A stretch of DNA of 64,000 bases from contig NZ_JAEPRQ010000003.1 in NCBI RefSeq assembly GCF_016629665.1, forward strand, positions 473,043 through 537,042, read 5' to 3'. A program made the position numbers and the translations under genes. The stretch is from Paracoccus caeni. Its GTDB lineage: Bacteria; Pseudomonadota; Alphaproteobacteria; Rhodobacterales; Rhodobacteraceae. A model generated the notes under the pieces. The model saw only the letters and a list, made by a program, of their open reading frames with translations. It did not search any database and had not been told where the DNA came from. Shown one piece after another: positions 10,519-18,542 of the stretch; position 1 is the first letter of the stretch; each line of letters opens with the position of its first letter.

Positions 10519-11069
10519 GCGATCACCCCGTGGCGGAAGCGCAGCATCGGGCCGTAAGGGGTTTGCCATTCGCCGTCGGCAATCGCGCCCATACGTTCGG
10601 CCAGCCGGATCGAGCGGATATTTGTGGCCGTGATCGAGGAAATGGGCCGGGTAATGCCGAAATGGTGGGCTGCGCCGTCGCGGGCTGCGATGGCGGCCTC
10701 GAAGGCGATACCTTTGCCCTGATGGCTGTTGTCGTAGAGCATCCAGCCCAATTCCGGCTCGGGCCAGAAATCAGGGTGATAGATGCCCGCGCGACCGATA
10801 TTGGTGCCGCTGTGGCGGTCGATGATTTCCCAAAAGCCATAGCCGCGCAGCAGCCATGTGCCCGCGGCCGAGGCAAAGGCGCTCCATGCGTCCTGCCGGT
10901 TGATCGGGCCGCCGATAGCTTCGCTGTGCGGGTCGGCGTAGAAGGCGGCAAAGTTGTCGAAATCCGACAGGATCGGCGCACGCAGGATCAGGCGTTCGGT
11001 CTCCAGAACCGGCGCGAGAGAGGCGAGGGCCGTCTCTTCCTGCAAAGGGGTATGTGCCGCGAAGCTCAT
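10515..11069 (-). CDS. GNAT family N-acetyltransferase (first of a tandem pair)
   Basis: This is a paralogue of the following gene, sharing ETERLILRAP, the GGP-then-W segment, LLRGYGFWEI, WPEPELGW and RSIRLAERMGA. It has 184 residues with the acetyl-CoA-binding loop around NSHQGKGIAFEA. It follows ffh by six bases, so it is likely in the ffh operon. The pair probably arose by local duplication. Confidence 0.82.
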   Translation of the reverse strand: MSFAAHTPLQEETALASLAPVLETERLILRAPILSDFDNFAAFYADPHSEAIGGPINRQDAWSAFASAAGTWLLRGYGFWEIIDRHSGTNIGRAGIYHPDFWPEPELGWMLYDNSHQGKGIAFEAAIAARDGAAHHFGITRPISSITATNIRSIRLAERMGAIADGEWQTPYGPMLRFRHGVIA

Positions 11070-11075
11070 GCCGTT

Positions 11076-12572
11076 CTATTTCTTCCCGAACAGTCCCGAG
11101 AGGCCGCTGGGCAGGCCAGCCTTGCCCAATTGCCCGCCAAGACCCTTCGGATCCTGCAACATCTTCGTGGCTTCGGCCATTTTCGCCGGGTCCATGTTAT
11201 TCATGTCGGGCAGGCCGCCGCCTTTGCCGGTCATCGCGCGCATCGCCTGTTTCAGCATGCCGCCCTTGCCCATTTTGCCGAGCTTTTTCATCGTGTCGGC
11301 CATCTGCTTCTGCATCTTCAGCAGGCGGTTCAGCTCTGCGACGTCCATTCCGGCGCCCGCTGCGATCCGCTTCTTGCGGCTGGCCTGCAGCATGTCGGGA
11401 TTGGCGCGTTCCTTCTTGGTCATCGAGTTGATCAGCGCGACCTGACGGCGGATGGCGCTGTCGTCCATGCCCGCAGCTTCGGCCTGTTTGGCCATCTTCT
11501 GCATGCCGGGCATCATGCCCATGATCGACTGCATGCCGCCCATCTTCTGCATCTGCTCAAGCTGGCCCTTGAGGTCGTTCATGTTGAACAGACCCTTCTG
11601 GAACCGCTTCATCATGCGTTCGGCCTGTTCGACCTCCAGCACTTCCTGCGCCTTCTCGACCAGCGCGACGATGTCGCCCATGCCAAGGATGCGGCCCGCG
11701 ACCCGCTGCGCGTCAAAGGTTTCCAGCGCGTCCATTTTCTCGCCAAGACCGACGAAGCGGATCGGCTTGCCGGTGACGGCGCGCATCGACAGCGCGGCAC
11801 CGCCACGGCCGTCGCCGTCCATCCGGGTCAGAACGACGCCGGAAATGCCGACCTTGCCGTCGAATTCGGTGGCGACGTTGACGGCGTCCTGCCCGGTCAG
11901 GCCATCGACCACCAGCAGGGTTTCTCGCGGCTGGGCGATATCGCGAACCGCCTGCACCTCATCCATCAGCACCTGATCGATATGCAGGCGACCGGCTGTG
12001 TCCAGCATATAGACGTCATAGCCGCCCAGATTGGCCTGCTGCTTGGCGCGTTGCGCGATCTGAGTGGCGGTCTGGCCCGGCACGATCGGCAAGGTATCGA
12101 CGCCGATCTGCTGGCCGAGGATCGCCAACTGTTCCATCGCAGCGGGGCGGTTGGTATCCAGCGAGGCCATCAGGACGCGCTTCTTTTCGCGATCCTTCAG
12201 GCGCAGTGCCAGCTTGGCGGTGGTGGTGGTCTTGCCCGAGCCCTGAAGTCCGACCATCAGGATCGGCGCGGGCGGGTTGTCGATGCGCAGGGCGTCGGGG
12301 TCGCCTTCGCCTTGCAGCACCTTGATCAGCTCGTCATGGACGATCTTCACGACCTGCTGGCCGGGGGTGATCGACTTGGTGACCGCAGCGCCGGTGGCCT
12401 TTGAGGTGACTGCCTTGACGAAGCTGCGCGCGACCGGCAGCGAGACATCGGCTTCCAGCAGCGCCACGCGGACTTCGCGCATGGCAGCGGTGACGTCATC
12501 CTCGGACAGGGCGCCTTGCTTGGTGAGCCGGTCGAAGACGCCGCCAAGGCGGTCGGAAAGGTTCTCGAACAT
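11076..12572 (-). CDS. ffh: Signal recognition particle protein Ffh
   Basis: Ffh binds 4.5S RNA and signal sequences and delivers ribosomes to FtsY at the membrane. The N and G domains carry the P-loop GLQGSGKTTTTAKLA, DTNRPAAMEQL, LDTAGR and TRMDGDGRGG. The Met-rich M domain from about residue 300 has clusters such as MQKMGGMQSIMGMMPGM. The ATG at 12570-12572 has an ideal AAGGAGGC six bases upstream, so a longer in-frame extension is rejected. It is 498 residues, slightly longer than E. coli. Confidence 0.97.
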   Translation of the reverse strand: MFENLSDRLGGVFDRLTKQGALSEDDVTAAMREVRVALLEADVSLPVARSFVKAVTSKATGAAVTKSITPGQQVVKIVHDELIKVLQGEGDPDALRIDNPPAPILMVGLQGSGKTTTTAKLALRLKDREKKRVLMASLDTNRPAAMEQLAILGQQIGVDTLPIVPGQTATQIAQRAKQQANLGGYDVYMLDTAGRLHIDQVLMDEVQAVRDIAQPRETLLVVDGLTGQDAVNVATEFDGKVGISGVVLTRMDGDGRGGAALSMRAVTGKPIRFVGLGEKMDALETFDAQRVAGRILGMGDIVALVEKAQEVLEVEQAERMMKRFQKGLFNMNDLKGQLEQMQKMGGMQSIMGMMPGMQKMAKQAEAAGMDDSAIRRQVALINSMTKKERANPDMLQASRKKRIAAGAGMDVAELNRLLKMQKQMADTMKKLGKMGKGGMLKQAMRAMTGKGGGLPDMNNMDPAKMAEATKMLQDPKGLGGQLGKAGLPSGLSGLFGKK

Positions 12573-12769
12573 GGTCGGGCCTCCTTCGGTCCAATCGGAT
12601 GCCGACCCGAACGGGCCCGCGAAAAACAATATTGCCCCCGTGGGCGCAACGCGCTGACGGGGGGCGATCCCCGTATCGGACGGGGACCGGAAGGCTGTTC
12701 CTTCCGGGAGTTCAGGATCACATAGGCAAAACCGACCGGCGAGTCAACGCAGGTCGGCCAGACAAGGCG

Positions 12770-13180
12770 TCAGCCGCGACGGGTTCCAATCGGCAACGGC
12801 AATGTAATGCTGGGCACGTTCATGTCGGGCGTAAAGGCGGGAATGTCGCGGATTGCACTGAAGTGGCGGATGAAAGCTGCGTCCATCGCCGGGTTGCCGC
12901 TGGATTCCACGACACGCACATCGGTCACGCTGCCATCACGGGCAATAGTTATGGCAACGATGGTTGAATGGTTGCGGTTGGCCCCGACCGTATTCAGAGC
13001 GGTATCCGATCGCCGCAGCGCGCGCCGAAACGCTTGCAGGGTTTGTTCGGTCCATTGCTCTAGGTTCTGCGGCGCTGTGGTTTCCTTGCGCCCGAAAGAG
13101 CTTTGGGCCCGAACCTCGGAAGTGAACAGCGGCGAGAGCAGTGACAGAGAGAGGCAGGCGATAAAGAGATGCTTGAACAT
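12770..13180 (-). CDS. Secreted TonB C-terminal-domain-like protein
   Basis: An N-terminal signal peptide (MFKHLFIACLSLSLLSPLF, cleavage likely near VRAQS) is followed by a TonB-C type fold: IVAITIARDGSVTDVRVVESSG, then a hydrophobic strand around IPAFTPD. It lacks the membrane anchor and long Pro-rich arm of a true TonB, so it is probably a stand-alone periplasmic domain of unknown partner. An upstream ATG at 13213 would place residues before the signal peptide and is less likely. Confidence 0.62.
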   Translation of the reverse strand: MFKHLFIACLSLSLLSPLFTSEVRAQSSFGRKETTAPQNLEQWTEQTLQAFRRALRRSDTALNTVGANRNHSTIVAITIARDGSVTDVRVVESSGNPAMDAAFIRHFSAIRDIPAFTPDMNVPSITLPLPIGTRRG

Positions 13181-13270
13181 GGGCGCGAATCCGTTCGTGA
13201 AGATATCCGCCATCTATCGCTTGCCCAGCAGGAACGCCAAATGAATTAATTTAGAAAATCCATAGAATTT

Positions 13271-13301
13271 TCTGGCCGACAAGGAAAACCCGTCGGCCAG
13301 A
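13271..13301 (-). terminator. Terminator of azoR
   Basis: TCTGGCCGAC pairs perfectly with GTCGGCCAGA around an 11-base loop just after the azoR stop. The minus-strand tail is AAAATTCTATGG, only partly U-rich, so termination strength is uncertain. Confidence 0.6.
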
Positions 13302-13308
13302 AAAACTG

Positions 13309-13896
13309 TCAGGCAGCCAGCTTGTCCAGCGCTTCCTGCGCGCGGGCCAGACCTGCATCGCGGTCCATCGCAAGCCGATCAGCAGCGACGAATTCGACGT
13401 CGGTAATGCCAAGGAAGCCCAGAATGAAGCGCAGATAGCCCGATGCGTGGTCATATTCGGAACCGATGGGGGTGCCGGCAGCGGAATAGGCGATAATGGC
13501 GCGCTTGCCTTTCAGCAGCCCCTCGGGTCCGGCTTCTGTGTAGCGGAAGCTGACACCGGCGCGGGCAATCTGGTCCAGCCAGTTCTTCAACTGCGCAGAA
13601 ATGTTGAAGTTGTAGATGGGCGAGCCGATGACCAGCACGTCAGCATCCTGCACCTCTTTCAGATAGGCGTCTGACGTGGCGATCAATGCCTTCTCTGCGG
13701 GCGTAGGATCTTGCGGCGCAAGGCGAACGGCAGCGAACCAGTTCGCATCGATGGCGGGCACGCCCTCGTGCAGGTCACGATAGACCACATGCGCATTTGA
13801 ATGCGTGGCCTTCAGCTTGTTGACGATGTCGGCCGTCAGCTTGCGCGAGACCGAGTTTTCGCCGGTGATGGCAGCGTCGAGATGGAGAATGTTCAT
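13309..13896 (-). CDS. azoR: FMN-dependent NADH-azoreductase
   Basis: The 195-residue flavodoxin-fold protein begins MNILHLDAAITGENSVSRKL, the flavin phosphate-binding loop of AzoR. It carries SPIYNFNISAQLKNWLDQI, typical of AzoR/quinone reductases. It reduces quinones and azo compounds with NADH and often protects from thiol or quinone stress. GGAAC lies upstream of the chosen ATG. It is divergent from a LysR gene that probably controls it. Confidence 0.88.
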   Translation of the reverse strand: MNILHLDAAITGENSVSRKLTADIVNKLKATHSNAHVVYRDLHEGVPAIDANWFAAVRLAPQDPTPAEKALIATSDAYLKEVQDADVLVIGSPIYNFNISAQLKNWLDQIARAGVSFRYTEAGPEGLLKGKRAIIAYSAAGTPIGSEYDHASGYLRFILGFLGITDVEFVAADRLAMDRDAGLARAQEALDKLAA

Positions 13897-13982
13897 GGTG
13901 ATGGTTCCGCAATGTCCGTTTGTCTTGACGGGAATGTAAGGCTGGATATTTTCGAACAAAAGACCGTCTCGCGCGCAGTGTG

Positions 13983-13998
13983 TGTGCGCTAGCGCACA
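13983..13998. promoter_or_regulatory. 16-bp perfect palindrome, likely LysR operator
   Basis: TGTGCGCTAGCGCACA lies in the azoR/LysR gap, 18 bases upstream of the LysR start. A perfect palindrome between divergent regulator and target genes is the usual position for the regulator's binding site. Assignment to this LysR protein is inference. Confidence 0.55.
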
Positions 13999-14015
13999 AA
14001 AGGTGGTGAGCTCGA

Positions 14016-14861
14016 ATGCAGATCGACAACTGGGATGACATCCGGGTAGCTCTGGCGGTGGCGCGGGCGGGAACCGTCAGTGGTGCGGCAGAGCTTCTTG
14101 GTGTGCATCATGCGACAGTAATCCGGCGGATTGATGCGCTTGAGGAGCAGCTTGGCGCCCGGCTGTTTCAGCGTCATCCACGCGGCTATGCGCTGACAGA
14201 GGCGGGACAGGTCCTGCTCAAGACCGGTGTTGAGGCGACCGAGCGGTTTGCGCAAATGGCGTCACAAATTCACGGCACCGGGGATCGGATCGAGGGCGAG
14301 CTGATCGTGACCTCTCTGGCCGAACTGGACGATTTGGTGATACCGCGACTGGTGGCGCTGATGCGGGATCACCCAGCATTGCGGCTGACTTATTTGACTG
14401 ATCCGCGCCTGTTCAGGCTGGATGTGGGCGAGGCGCATATTGCAATTCGCGCAGGCAATCGCCCGACCGAGCCAGATTATGTCGTCCAGCATTTTCGTCA
14501 CGACACGCATAGCCTTTACGCCTCGCCCGAATATCTCGCCCGGTATGGTGAGGTGAAGGGGGTGACCGGACACCGCTTTGCACTGAACGGTGTCGAGGGT
14601 CGGAATGCCCCTTACATGCGCTGGCTGGCCGAGCGATTGCGGCCCGAGAATATCGTCATGGTCGCCAGCGAAAGCGCCGCTCGCGAGGCAGTGATCCGGG
14701 CGGGGCTGGCGATCGGCGTGTTGCCAAGATCGAGGACCGCAGGGCTGGTCAAGCTGGACTGGCCGCAGGAATGGGACAGTCAGTTATGGCTGGTGACGCA
14801 TGTGGACCTGCACCGCACGCCGAAGGTGCAGGCAGCGTTGAGGATGCTGCGGGCGGAATGA
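14016..14861 (+). CDS. LysR family transcriptional regulator
   Basis: The N-terminal winged helix-turn-helix shows VARAGTVSGAAELLGVHHATVIRRIDALEEQLGARLF split over residues 15-51. The periplasmic-binding-like effector domain follows and is somewhat short (281 residues in total). It is transcribed away from azoR. AGGTGGTGAG precedes the ATG. It probably senses a quinone or electrophile signal, inferred from the neighbour. It is the last chromosomal gene before the integrated element. Confidence 0.88.
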   Translation: MQIDNWDDIRVALAVARAGTVSGAAELLGVHHATVIRRIDALEEQLGARLFQRHPRGYALTEAGQVLLKTGVEATERFAQMASQIHGTGDRIEGELIVTSLAELDDLVIPRLVALMRDHPALRLTYLTDPRLFRLDVGEAHIAIRAGNRPTEPDYVVQHFRHDTHSLYASPEYLARYGEVKGVTGHRFALNGVEGRNAPYMRWLAERLRPENIVMVASESAAREAVIRAGLAIGVLPRSRTAGLVKLDWPQEWDSQLWLVTHVDLHRTPKVQAALRMLRAE

Positions 14862-15104
14862 GCGGTGGCAGGGTCCGAACGAGATAGCAACTGGTTCTTC
14901 TGCTCGTCCTTTATGACCTCGTGGGCAACGCGGATTTTAGCCTCCAACTATAGTAATGCCTGCGAAGTATGAGATGGGTTGCGATGGGCATTCGTGCGCC
15001 CTTCGTTGGACGGCCCCGCCACGTGACCTGGGTTACATCACGCAAAACCCGGGCCAGATGTCACCTTGCAAGGTGGTCATCTTCCTTAATTACGTAGCTT
15101 CTAT
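14862..15104. other. Intergenic region left of the element
   Basis: No gene is seen. It holds two hairpins: an 8-bp stem CCTGGGTT/AACCCGGG at about 15028-15053, which may terminate the LysR transcript, and the palindrome CACCTTGCAAGGTG at 15062-15075. It ends at the left 23-bp repeat of the integrated element. Confidence 0.5.
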
Positions 15105-15127
15105 GAAAAACTGGCTCCGGCGGTAGG
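15105..15127. repeat. Left attachment site (direct repeat)
   Basis: These 23 bases are identical to 22035-22057. At the right end the sequence contains the last 16 bases of the tRNA-Asn gene (CCA end and acceptor/T-arm). The left copy has no tRNA body attached, as expected for the duplicated core left by tyrosine-recombinase integration into a tRNA 3' end. Confidence 0.85.
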
Positions 15128-15263
15128 AGGCTTCAGATCGCCTCTAGAATTTTTTGAAAAATTCCCGTGACCTATAATTATTTCACAAAATCATACACTT
15201 ATGTTAATAATTGACTAAGTCGTTGATTTTTAAACGCTCTCTCCGAGAGAGGATTTGCGAAGT

Positions 15264-15290
15264 TGAAGTAGGCCAAATAGTAGGCCATAG
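15264..15290. repeat. Putative integrase arm sites, left end
   Basis: GAAGTAGGCC is followed five bases later by GTAGGCC, just upstream of the integrase gene. The same arrangement, in the same orientation, occurs at 21961-21982 near the right end. Paired short repeats inside both ends of an element are typical of arm-type integrase binding sites. Confidence 0.55.
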
Positions 15291-15320
15291 CTGATTAACG
15301 GCGCTGTCGGGGGAAAAAGC

Positions 15321-16610
15321 ATGCCACGATACTCTAGGTTGCTCACAGCTAGGGACGTTCAGGACGCGCTGCGGGGACGGCTAAAGGCTGGCCGCTATGC
15401 TGACGGTGAAAACCTCTATCTTCGCGTTCGGAAGGGCGGTTCCTGTAGCTGGACCTTCATTGCTGTCACAGACGGTAATAAAACCGAAGTAAGTCTTGGG
15501 TCTGTCAAAAACCTAGGAAGCTCCGCAGGGATAGATGACATCGGCAAGATCGCGTCAGCTTCGCTAACCGCTGCGCGTGATATGAAGGTGAAAACCCATT
15601 CCCTGATCTATGCGGGTGGCGATCTATCGTCTTTGAAAAAAACAAAGCGCTCAAGAGTCGTGGTTTCAGACCACACCTTTGATGATCTTGCTCGCGTTTA
15701 TGAAGGTTTGAGAGGAACATTCAACCAGAAGCGTCAGCAGGAGGTGAAGCGATTAGTTGCTGCGTTGCGAGAGGCCGCTCCCGAGGTCGACGATATACGG
15801 CTGTTCACAAAAGCACACGCCCGCATTTGGCGTGATGGGCGTCGAAGCAAGGTATCAGCACTTAGCGTGGAGCGCGAGAATAACGTAATTAAATCAATGT
15901 TTTCTGTATATTTTTCAGAGAATGATTTCCATCTAGATAACCCATTTTCTGGCCTGAAAATGCCGGAGAAAGCCATCGGATCAGCAGCGATTAGCAAGCG
16001 CTCGCCCTTGTCTATCCAAGAAATTCAAATGGTGCGTGAGCAGCTAGTTCAATCCAGCCGTGAACCGGAGATTACACAGATATGGGATGTTTTAACTATG
16101 ACCGGTGGGCGCATGGCGGAAATTCAGGGATTGAGAATGCAGGATGTGCATTTAGATGGTCCCATACCACACATTCGCATCACACCTTCAGATAAACGGG
16201 GTGTAAAAACGGCCGAATCTATTAGATGGGTCCCGCTTTATGGGATCGCCCTGACTGCTGCCCAAGCTGCTGCGAAGCGCAATGCCTCTAGTGATTTTCT
16301 CTTTGGGAAGCAGGGCCATTCGTCTGCTGGCAATGTTAGCGCCAAGATCATGAAGCAGTTTCGAAAACAGATCACTGATCCAGAGAAGGTGACCTATAGC
16401 CTGCGTCATAGCCTTATCGATGAGTTTCGCGCACATGGCGTTGCGACGGAAATCGCCTATCCCTTCAGCGGGCATACCAGCGGCGATATCGCAGAAAAAG
16501 TTTACGGCTCAAGAGAGAGGCAGCTCAACAGAACGAACGATGTCGTAAAGCCAATTTTGGAAACTTATTCTGACAGGATTTTCCCGCCAAATGATGCTGA
16601 AAATGCTTGA
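15321..16610 (+). CDS. Tyrosine recombinase (integrase)
   Basis: The 429-residue phage-type integrase has an N-terminal arm-binding/DUF4102-like part (GRYADGENLYLRVRKGGS, residues 24-41), a SAM-like core-binding domain, and a C-terminal catalytic domain. Catalytic residues visible are R264 (TGGRMAEIQGL), R362-H363 (YSLRHSLIDEF), H385 (FSGHTSGD) and Y395 (KVYG). The usual first histidine of the HxxR box is tyrosine here, a known minor variant. It lies beside the left repeat and should catalyse integration into tRNA-Asn. Confidence 0.9.
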   Translation: MPRYSRLLTARDVQDALRGRLKAGRYADGENLYLRVRKGGSCSWTFIAVTDGNKTEVSLGSVKNLGSSAGIDDIGKIASASLTAARDMKVKTHSLIYAGGDLSSLKKTKRSRVVVSDHTFDDLARVYEGLRGTFNQKRQQEVKRLVAALREAAPEVDDIRLFTKAHARIWRDGRRSKVSALSVERENNVIKSMFSVYFSENDFHLDNPFSGLKMPEKAIGSAAISKRSPLSIQEIQMVREQLVQSSREPEITQIWDVLTMTGGRMAEIQGLRMQDVHLDGPIPHIRITPSDKRGVKTAESIRWVPLYGIALTAAQAAAKRNASSDFLFGKQGHSSAGNVSAKIMKQFRKQITDPEKVTYSLRHSLIDEFRAHGVATEIAYPFSGHTSGDIAEKVYGSRERQLNRTNDVVKPILETYSDRIFPPNDAENA

Positions 16611-16634
16611 CATTCCAGCTAAAATGCTGTATAT

Positions 16635-17186
16635 TTAGAGCTTAAGGATATTGTAGACGCTAGCCCGGCTTATGCCGACTCGCTTCGCAATTTCCGAAGC
16701 TCCCACACCCTCTGCCATCAGCGCCTTGACCTCCTTGGCTTTGCGCTGGGCTGTAGGAACCCGACCCTTGTATTTGCCATCACGCTTTGCCTTGGCAATT
16801 CCCTCGCGCTGTCTCTCAAGCATGATCTCGCGTTCAAATTCTGCGACACCGCCGAGGACGTTCAGCATCAGCTTGCCGGTGGGAGTACTCGTGTCGATGC
16901 CCATACTAACGATCTTCAATGCTGCGCTCTTGGCGGTGATATGCTGCAAGATCTCATGCATGTGGGCAACTGAACGCGCGAGGCGGTCAAGCTTGGTGAC
17001 TACGAGTGTGTCACCTTCACGAAGGAAGTCGAGCGCAAGTGTAAGTTGATCTCGCTGCCTTACATCTACCGATGACACCTGCTCGCGAAACACCTTCTCG
17101 CAGCCAGCCGCCAGTAGATCTCGTTCTTGGGCTTCAATCCCAGCGACTTGGTCAAGAGTGGAAGTTCGCGCATAGCCGACAATCAT
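16635..17186 (-). CDS. Serine recombinase (resolvase/invertase)
   Basis: The 183-residue form starts MIVGYARTSTLDQVAGIEAQ, with the catalytic serine in the first strand-loop. The resolvase signature follows: DTLVVTKLDRLARSVAHMHEI, then GGVAEFEREIMLERQREGI. A C-terminal helix-turn-helix (GVGASEIAKRVGISRASVYNIL) binds DNA. It is typical of Tn3-type resolvases or plasmid multimer resolution. A start at 17222 adds 12 residues and cannot be excluded. It converges on the integrase with a 24-bp gap. Confidence 0.88.
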   Translation of the reverse strand: MIVGYARTSTLDQVAGIEAQERDLLAAGCEKVFREQVSSVDVRQRDQLTLALDFLREGDTLVVTKLDRLARSVAHMHEILQHITAKSAALKIVSMGIDTSTPTGKLMLNVLGGVAEFEREIMLERQREGIAKAKRDGKYKGRVPTAQRKAKEVKALMAEGVGASEIAKRVGISRASVYNILKL

Positions 17187-17222
17187 TCTGGCACCGATCT
17201 GTCTAACATGATTCTTAGACAT

Positions 17223-17242
17223 AAATATACGAGTGTATATTT
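17223..17242. promoter_or_regulatory. Inverted repeat at the serine recombinase promoter
   Basis: AAATATAC-GAGT-GTATATTT is an 8-bp-arm inverted repeat directly upstream of the recombinase reading frame, next to a TTGACG -35-like hexamer (minus strand, 17244-17249). It could be an autoregulatory or resolution (res-like) site. The role is inferred from position. Confidence 0.45.
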
Positions 17243-17303
17243 TCGTCAAGACAATTCTATTTGGACATAATCTCCGCACTGACCAGCGGTCCAGCACGGG
17301 CAA

Positions 17304-17421
17304 GGTCTAGTTCGACAGCAGCTGCGACTGGGCCAGAAAAAAAGTCGAAGAAATTTGCTAATGCTTGGTCAGGAGATGAACACGCGATATAAATAAATAA
17401 GTGTAAACAAAGAGGTGAGTA
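17304..17421. other. AT-rich promoter region of the RHH gene
   Basis: This 118-base gap between the divergent serine recombinase and RHH genes contains runs of TAAATAAATAAG near 17390 and a GAGGTGAG ribosome binding site at 17413-17420. No further gene is seen. Confidence 0.4.
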
Positions 17422-17616
17422 ATGGATGATTTACATATCCGCTTGCCTGAAGGTTTGAAGCGACAATTGAAAAAGCACTGCCGTGACGCGAACATCTCCG
17501 TCACCAGTGCCATAATCATTATGATTACGAATGAACTTCGCGAGCAGAAACTGTCGCCACTAGACAGCAGCATTGGCGATGACGACCAGTTCGTAGGCTT
17601 CCTCCTAAGGCAGTAG
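17422..17616 (+). CDS. Ribbon-helix-helix (Arc-like) DNA-binding protein
   Basis: In 64 residues the N-terminal strand DLHIRLPEGLKRQLKKHC leads into two helices (ISVTSAIIIMITNELRE), the Arc/MetJ-type fold. A short acidic tail follows. Such proteins act as small repressors, or as accessory proteins of relaxosomes and partition systems. GAGGTGAG precedes the ATG. It heads a string of short same-strand ORFs leading to the possible HUH protein, so it may regulate that module. Confidence 0.68.
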   Translation: MDDLHIRLPEGLKRQLKKHCRDANISVTSAIIIMITNELREQKLSPLDSSIGDDDQFVGFLLRQ

Positions 17617-17628
17617 CAGGAAGGCAAG

Positions 17629-17733
17629 ATGAGGGAGCCGCAGGGTGAACTTGAGCCTGAATGCTTTTCTCGACACCTCGATCACCAAATCGCCCGTTTT
17701 CCGGGGGATGGTTCAACCATATTAAAAGGATAA
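17629..17733 (+). CDS. Small ORF, 34 residues, unknown
   Basis: It begins 12 bases after the RHH stop with GGAAGG upstream of ATG. Its translation starts MREPQGELEPECFSRHLD. It is acidic then basic, with no recognisable domain. Support is only the operon-like spacing and the ribosome binding site. Confidence 0.3.
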   Translation: MREPQGELEPECFSRHLDHQIARFPGDGSTILKG

Positions 17734-17737
17734 AATT

Positions 17738-17815
17738 ATGTTTTATAATGATAAAATTACAGGAGAGCGAATGTGGAAATATGATCTGGTAGATGAAGTG
17801 CTTGCAGCAGCTTAA
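17738..17815 (+). CDS. Small ORF, 25 residues, unknown
   Basis: It starts four bases after the previous small ORF and ends six bases before the possible HUH gene. An internal AGGAGAG before ATG at 17771 (giving MWKYDLVDEVLAAA) is a strong ribosome binding site for a 14-residue version. It could be a leader peptide or a start aid for the next gene. No function is recognised. Confidence 0.28.
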   Translation: MFYNDKITGERMWKYDLVDEVLAAA

Positions 17816-17821
17816 TCAGGC

Positions 17822-18415
17822 ATGTCAGCGACCACAGGGTTAGACCAGAGATGTATCATCTTCACAGTACATCTAACCAGCATGGCGGTGCACCCGCCGC
17901 TGTGTCGAACTCTGTTCGATACAGCTGAATCATTTTTCTTCAAGAAGGGGATAAAGCGCCGCAGCGCATCCTACACGGGACTTGCGTCCTTCGTAGATGT
18001 GAACGGCAGTAAGTACAGCGGGGCTGACCGAGATCGCACGCAGGTGCACTGTCATGGCTTCATATTCATACCATGGCACACAAGCCAAGAAGACACCCAG
18101 CAGCTAATAACCCGCCTTGAGTTCGCTGCCCATCAGGCGTGTCTCGAAGGGCAGTTTGTGGTGAAGAACACCCCAGACGCTATAGAGATCAGGGTATTCG
18201 ACTCTACTCGAACAGATGCAGACCTAGGAAGCTGGACCGGGTACGCGCAGAAGGAAGCTGTCCGCATAGCGACCAACGGCGACCTGATGTTTCTGCTGCC
18301 GTTTGACACACGCGGGGATTACGGGGCGAAGGTTGCCGGTCAGATCGAAGGCAAACGCGACAAGACGCTGAATTTGCTGCGCAGTAATGAGAGATTTAAG
18401 ATTTTTGCTTGTTGA
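17822..18415 (+). CDS. Possible HUH-type endonuclease (Rep/relaxase-like)
   Basis: The 197-residue protein is not recognised by overall similarity. Two features stand out: H76-C-H78 inside the hydrophobic strand QVHCHGFIFIPW, and Y141-A-Q-K144 in SWTGYAQKEAV. A His-x-His metal motif followed by a YxxK nicking motif in this order and spacing is the hallmark of rolling-circle Rep proteins and related HUH nucleases. It could start rolling-circle replication or strand transfer of the element. The family assignment is inference. Confidence 0.42.
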   Translation: MSATTGLDQRCIIFTVHLTSMAVHPPLCRTLFDTAESFFFKKGIKRRSASYTGLASFVDVNGSKYSGADRDRTQVHCHGFIFIPWHTSQEDTQQLITRLEFAAHQACLEGQFVVKNTPDAIEIRVFDSTRTDADLGSWTGYAQKEAVRIATNGDLMFLLPFDTRGDYGAKVAGQIEGKRDKTLNLLRSNERFKIFAC

Positions 18416-18542
18416 TGCAACAAAGGTTGGTGGATGCCTCATGGCGCGGTTGAGATACGGGTATCAGTGGGCAGGAAGCGGACCGTTGCTGCGATACCAA
18501 GCACCGGGCCGCCAACGGCCTATGCTTTTAGCCAACCCACCT

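Noticed and set aside
12640..12720. 4.5S RNA (ffs) upstream of ffh
   Set aside because: GC-rich hairpins are present, but the conserved GGAAGCAGC-type domain IV core is missing.
15028..15075. Riboswitch in the region left of the element
   Set aside because: Two hairpins are present, but they follow LysR and precede no core gene; they fit a terminator and a simple palindrome better.
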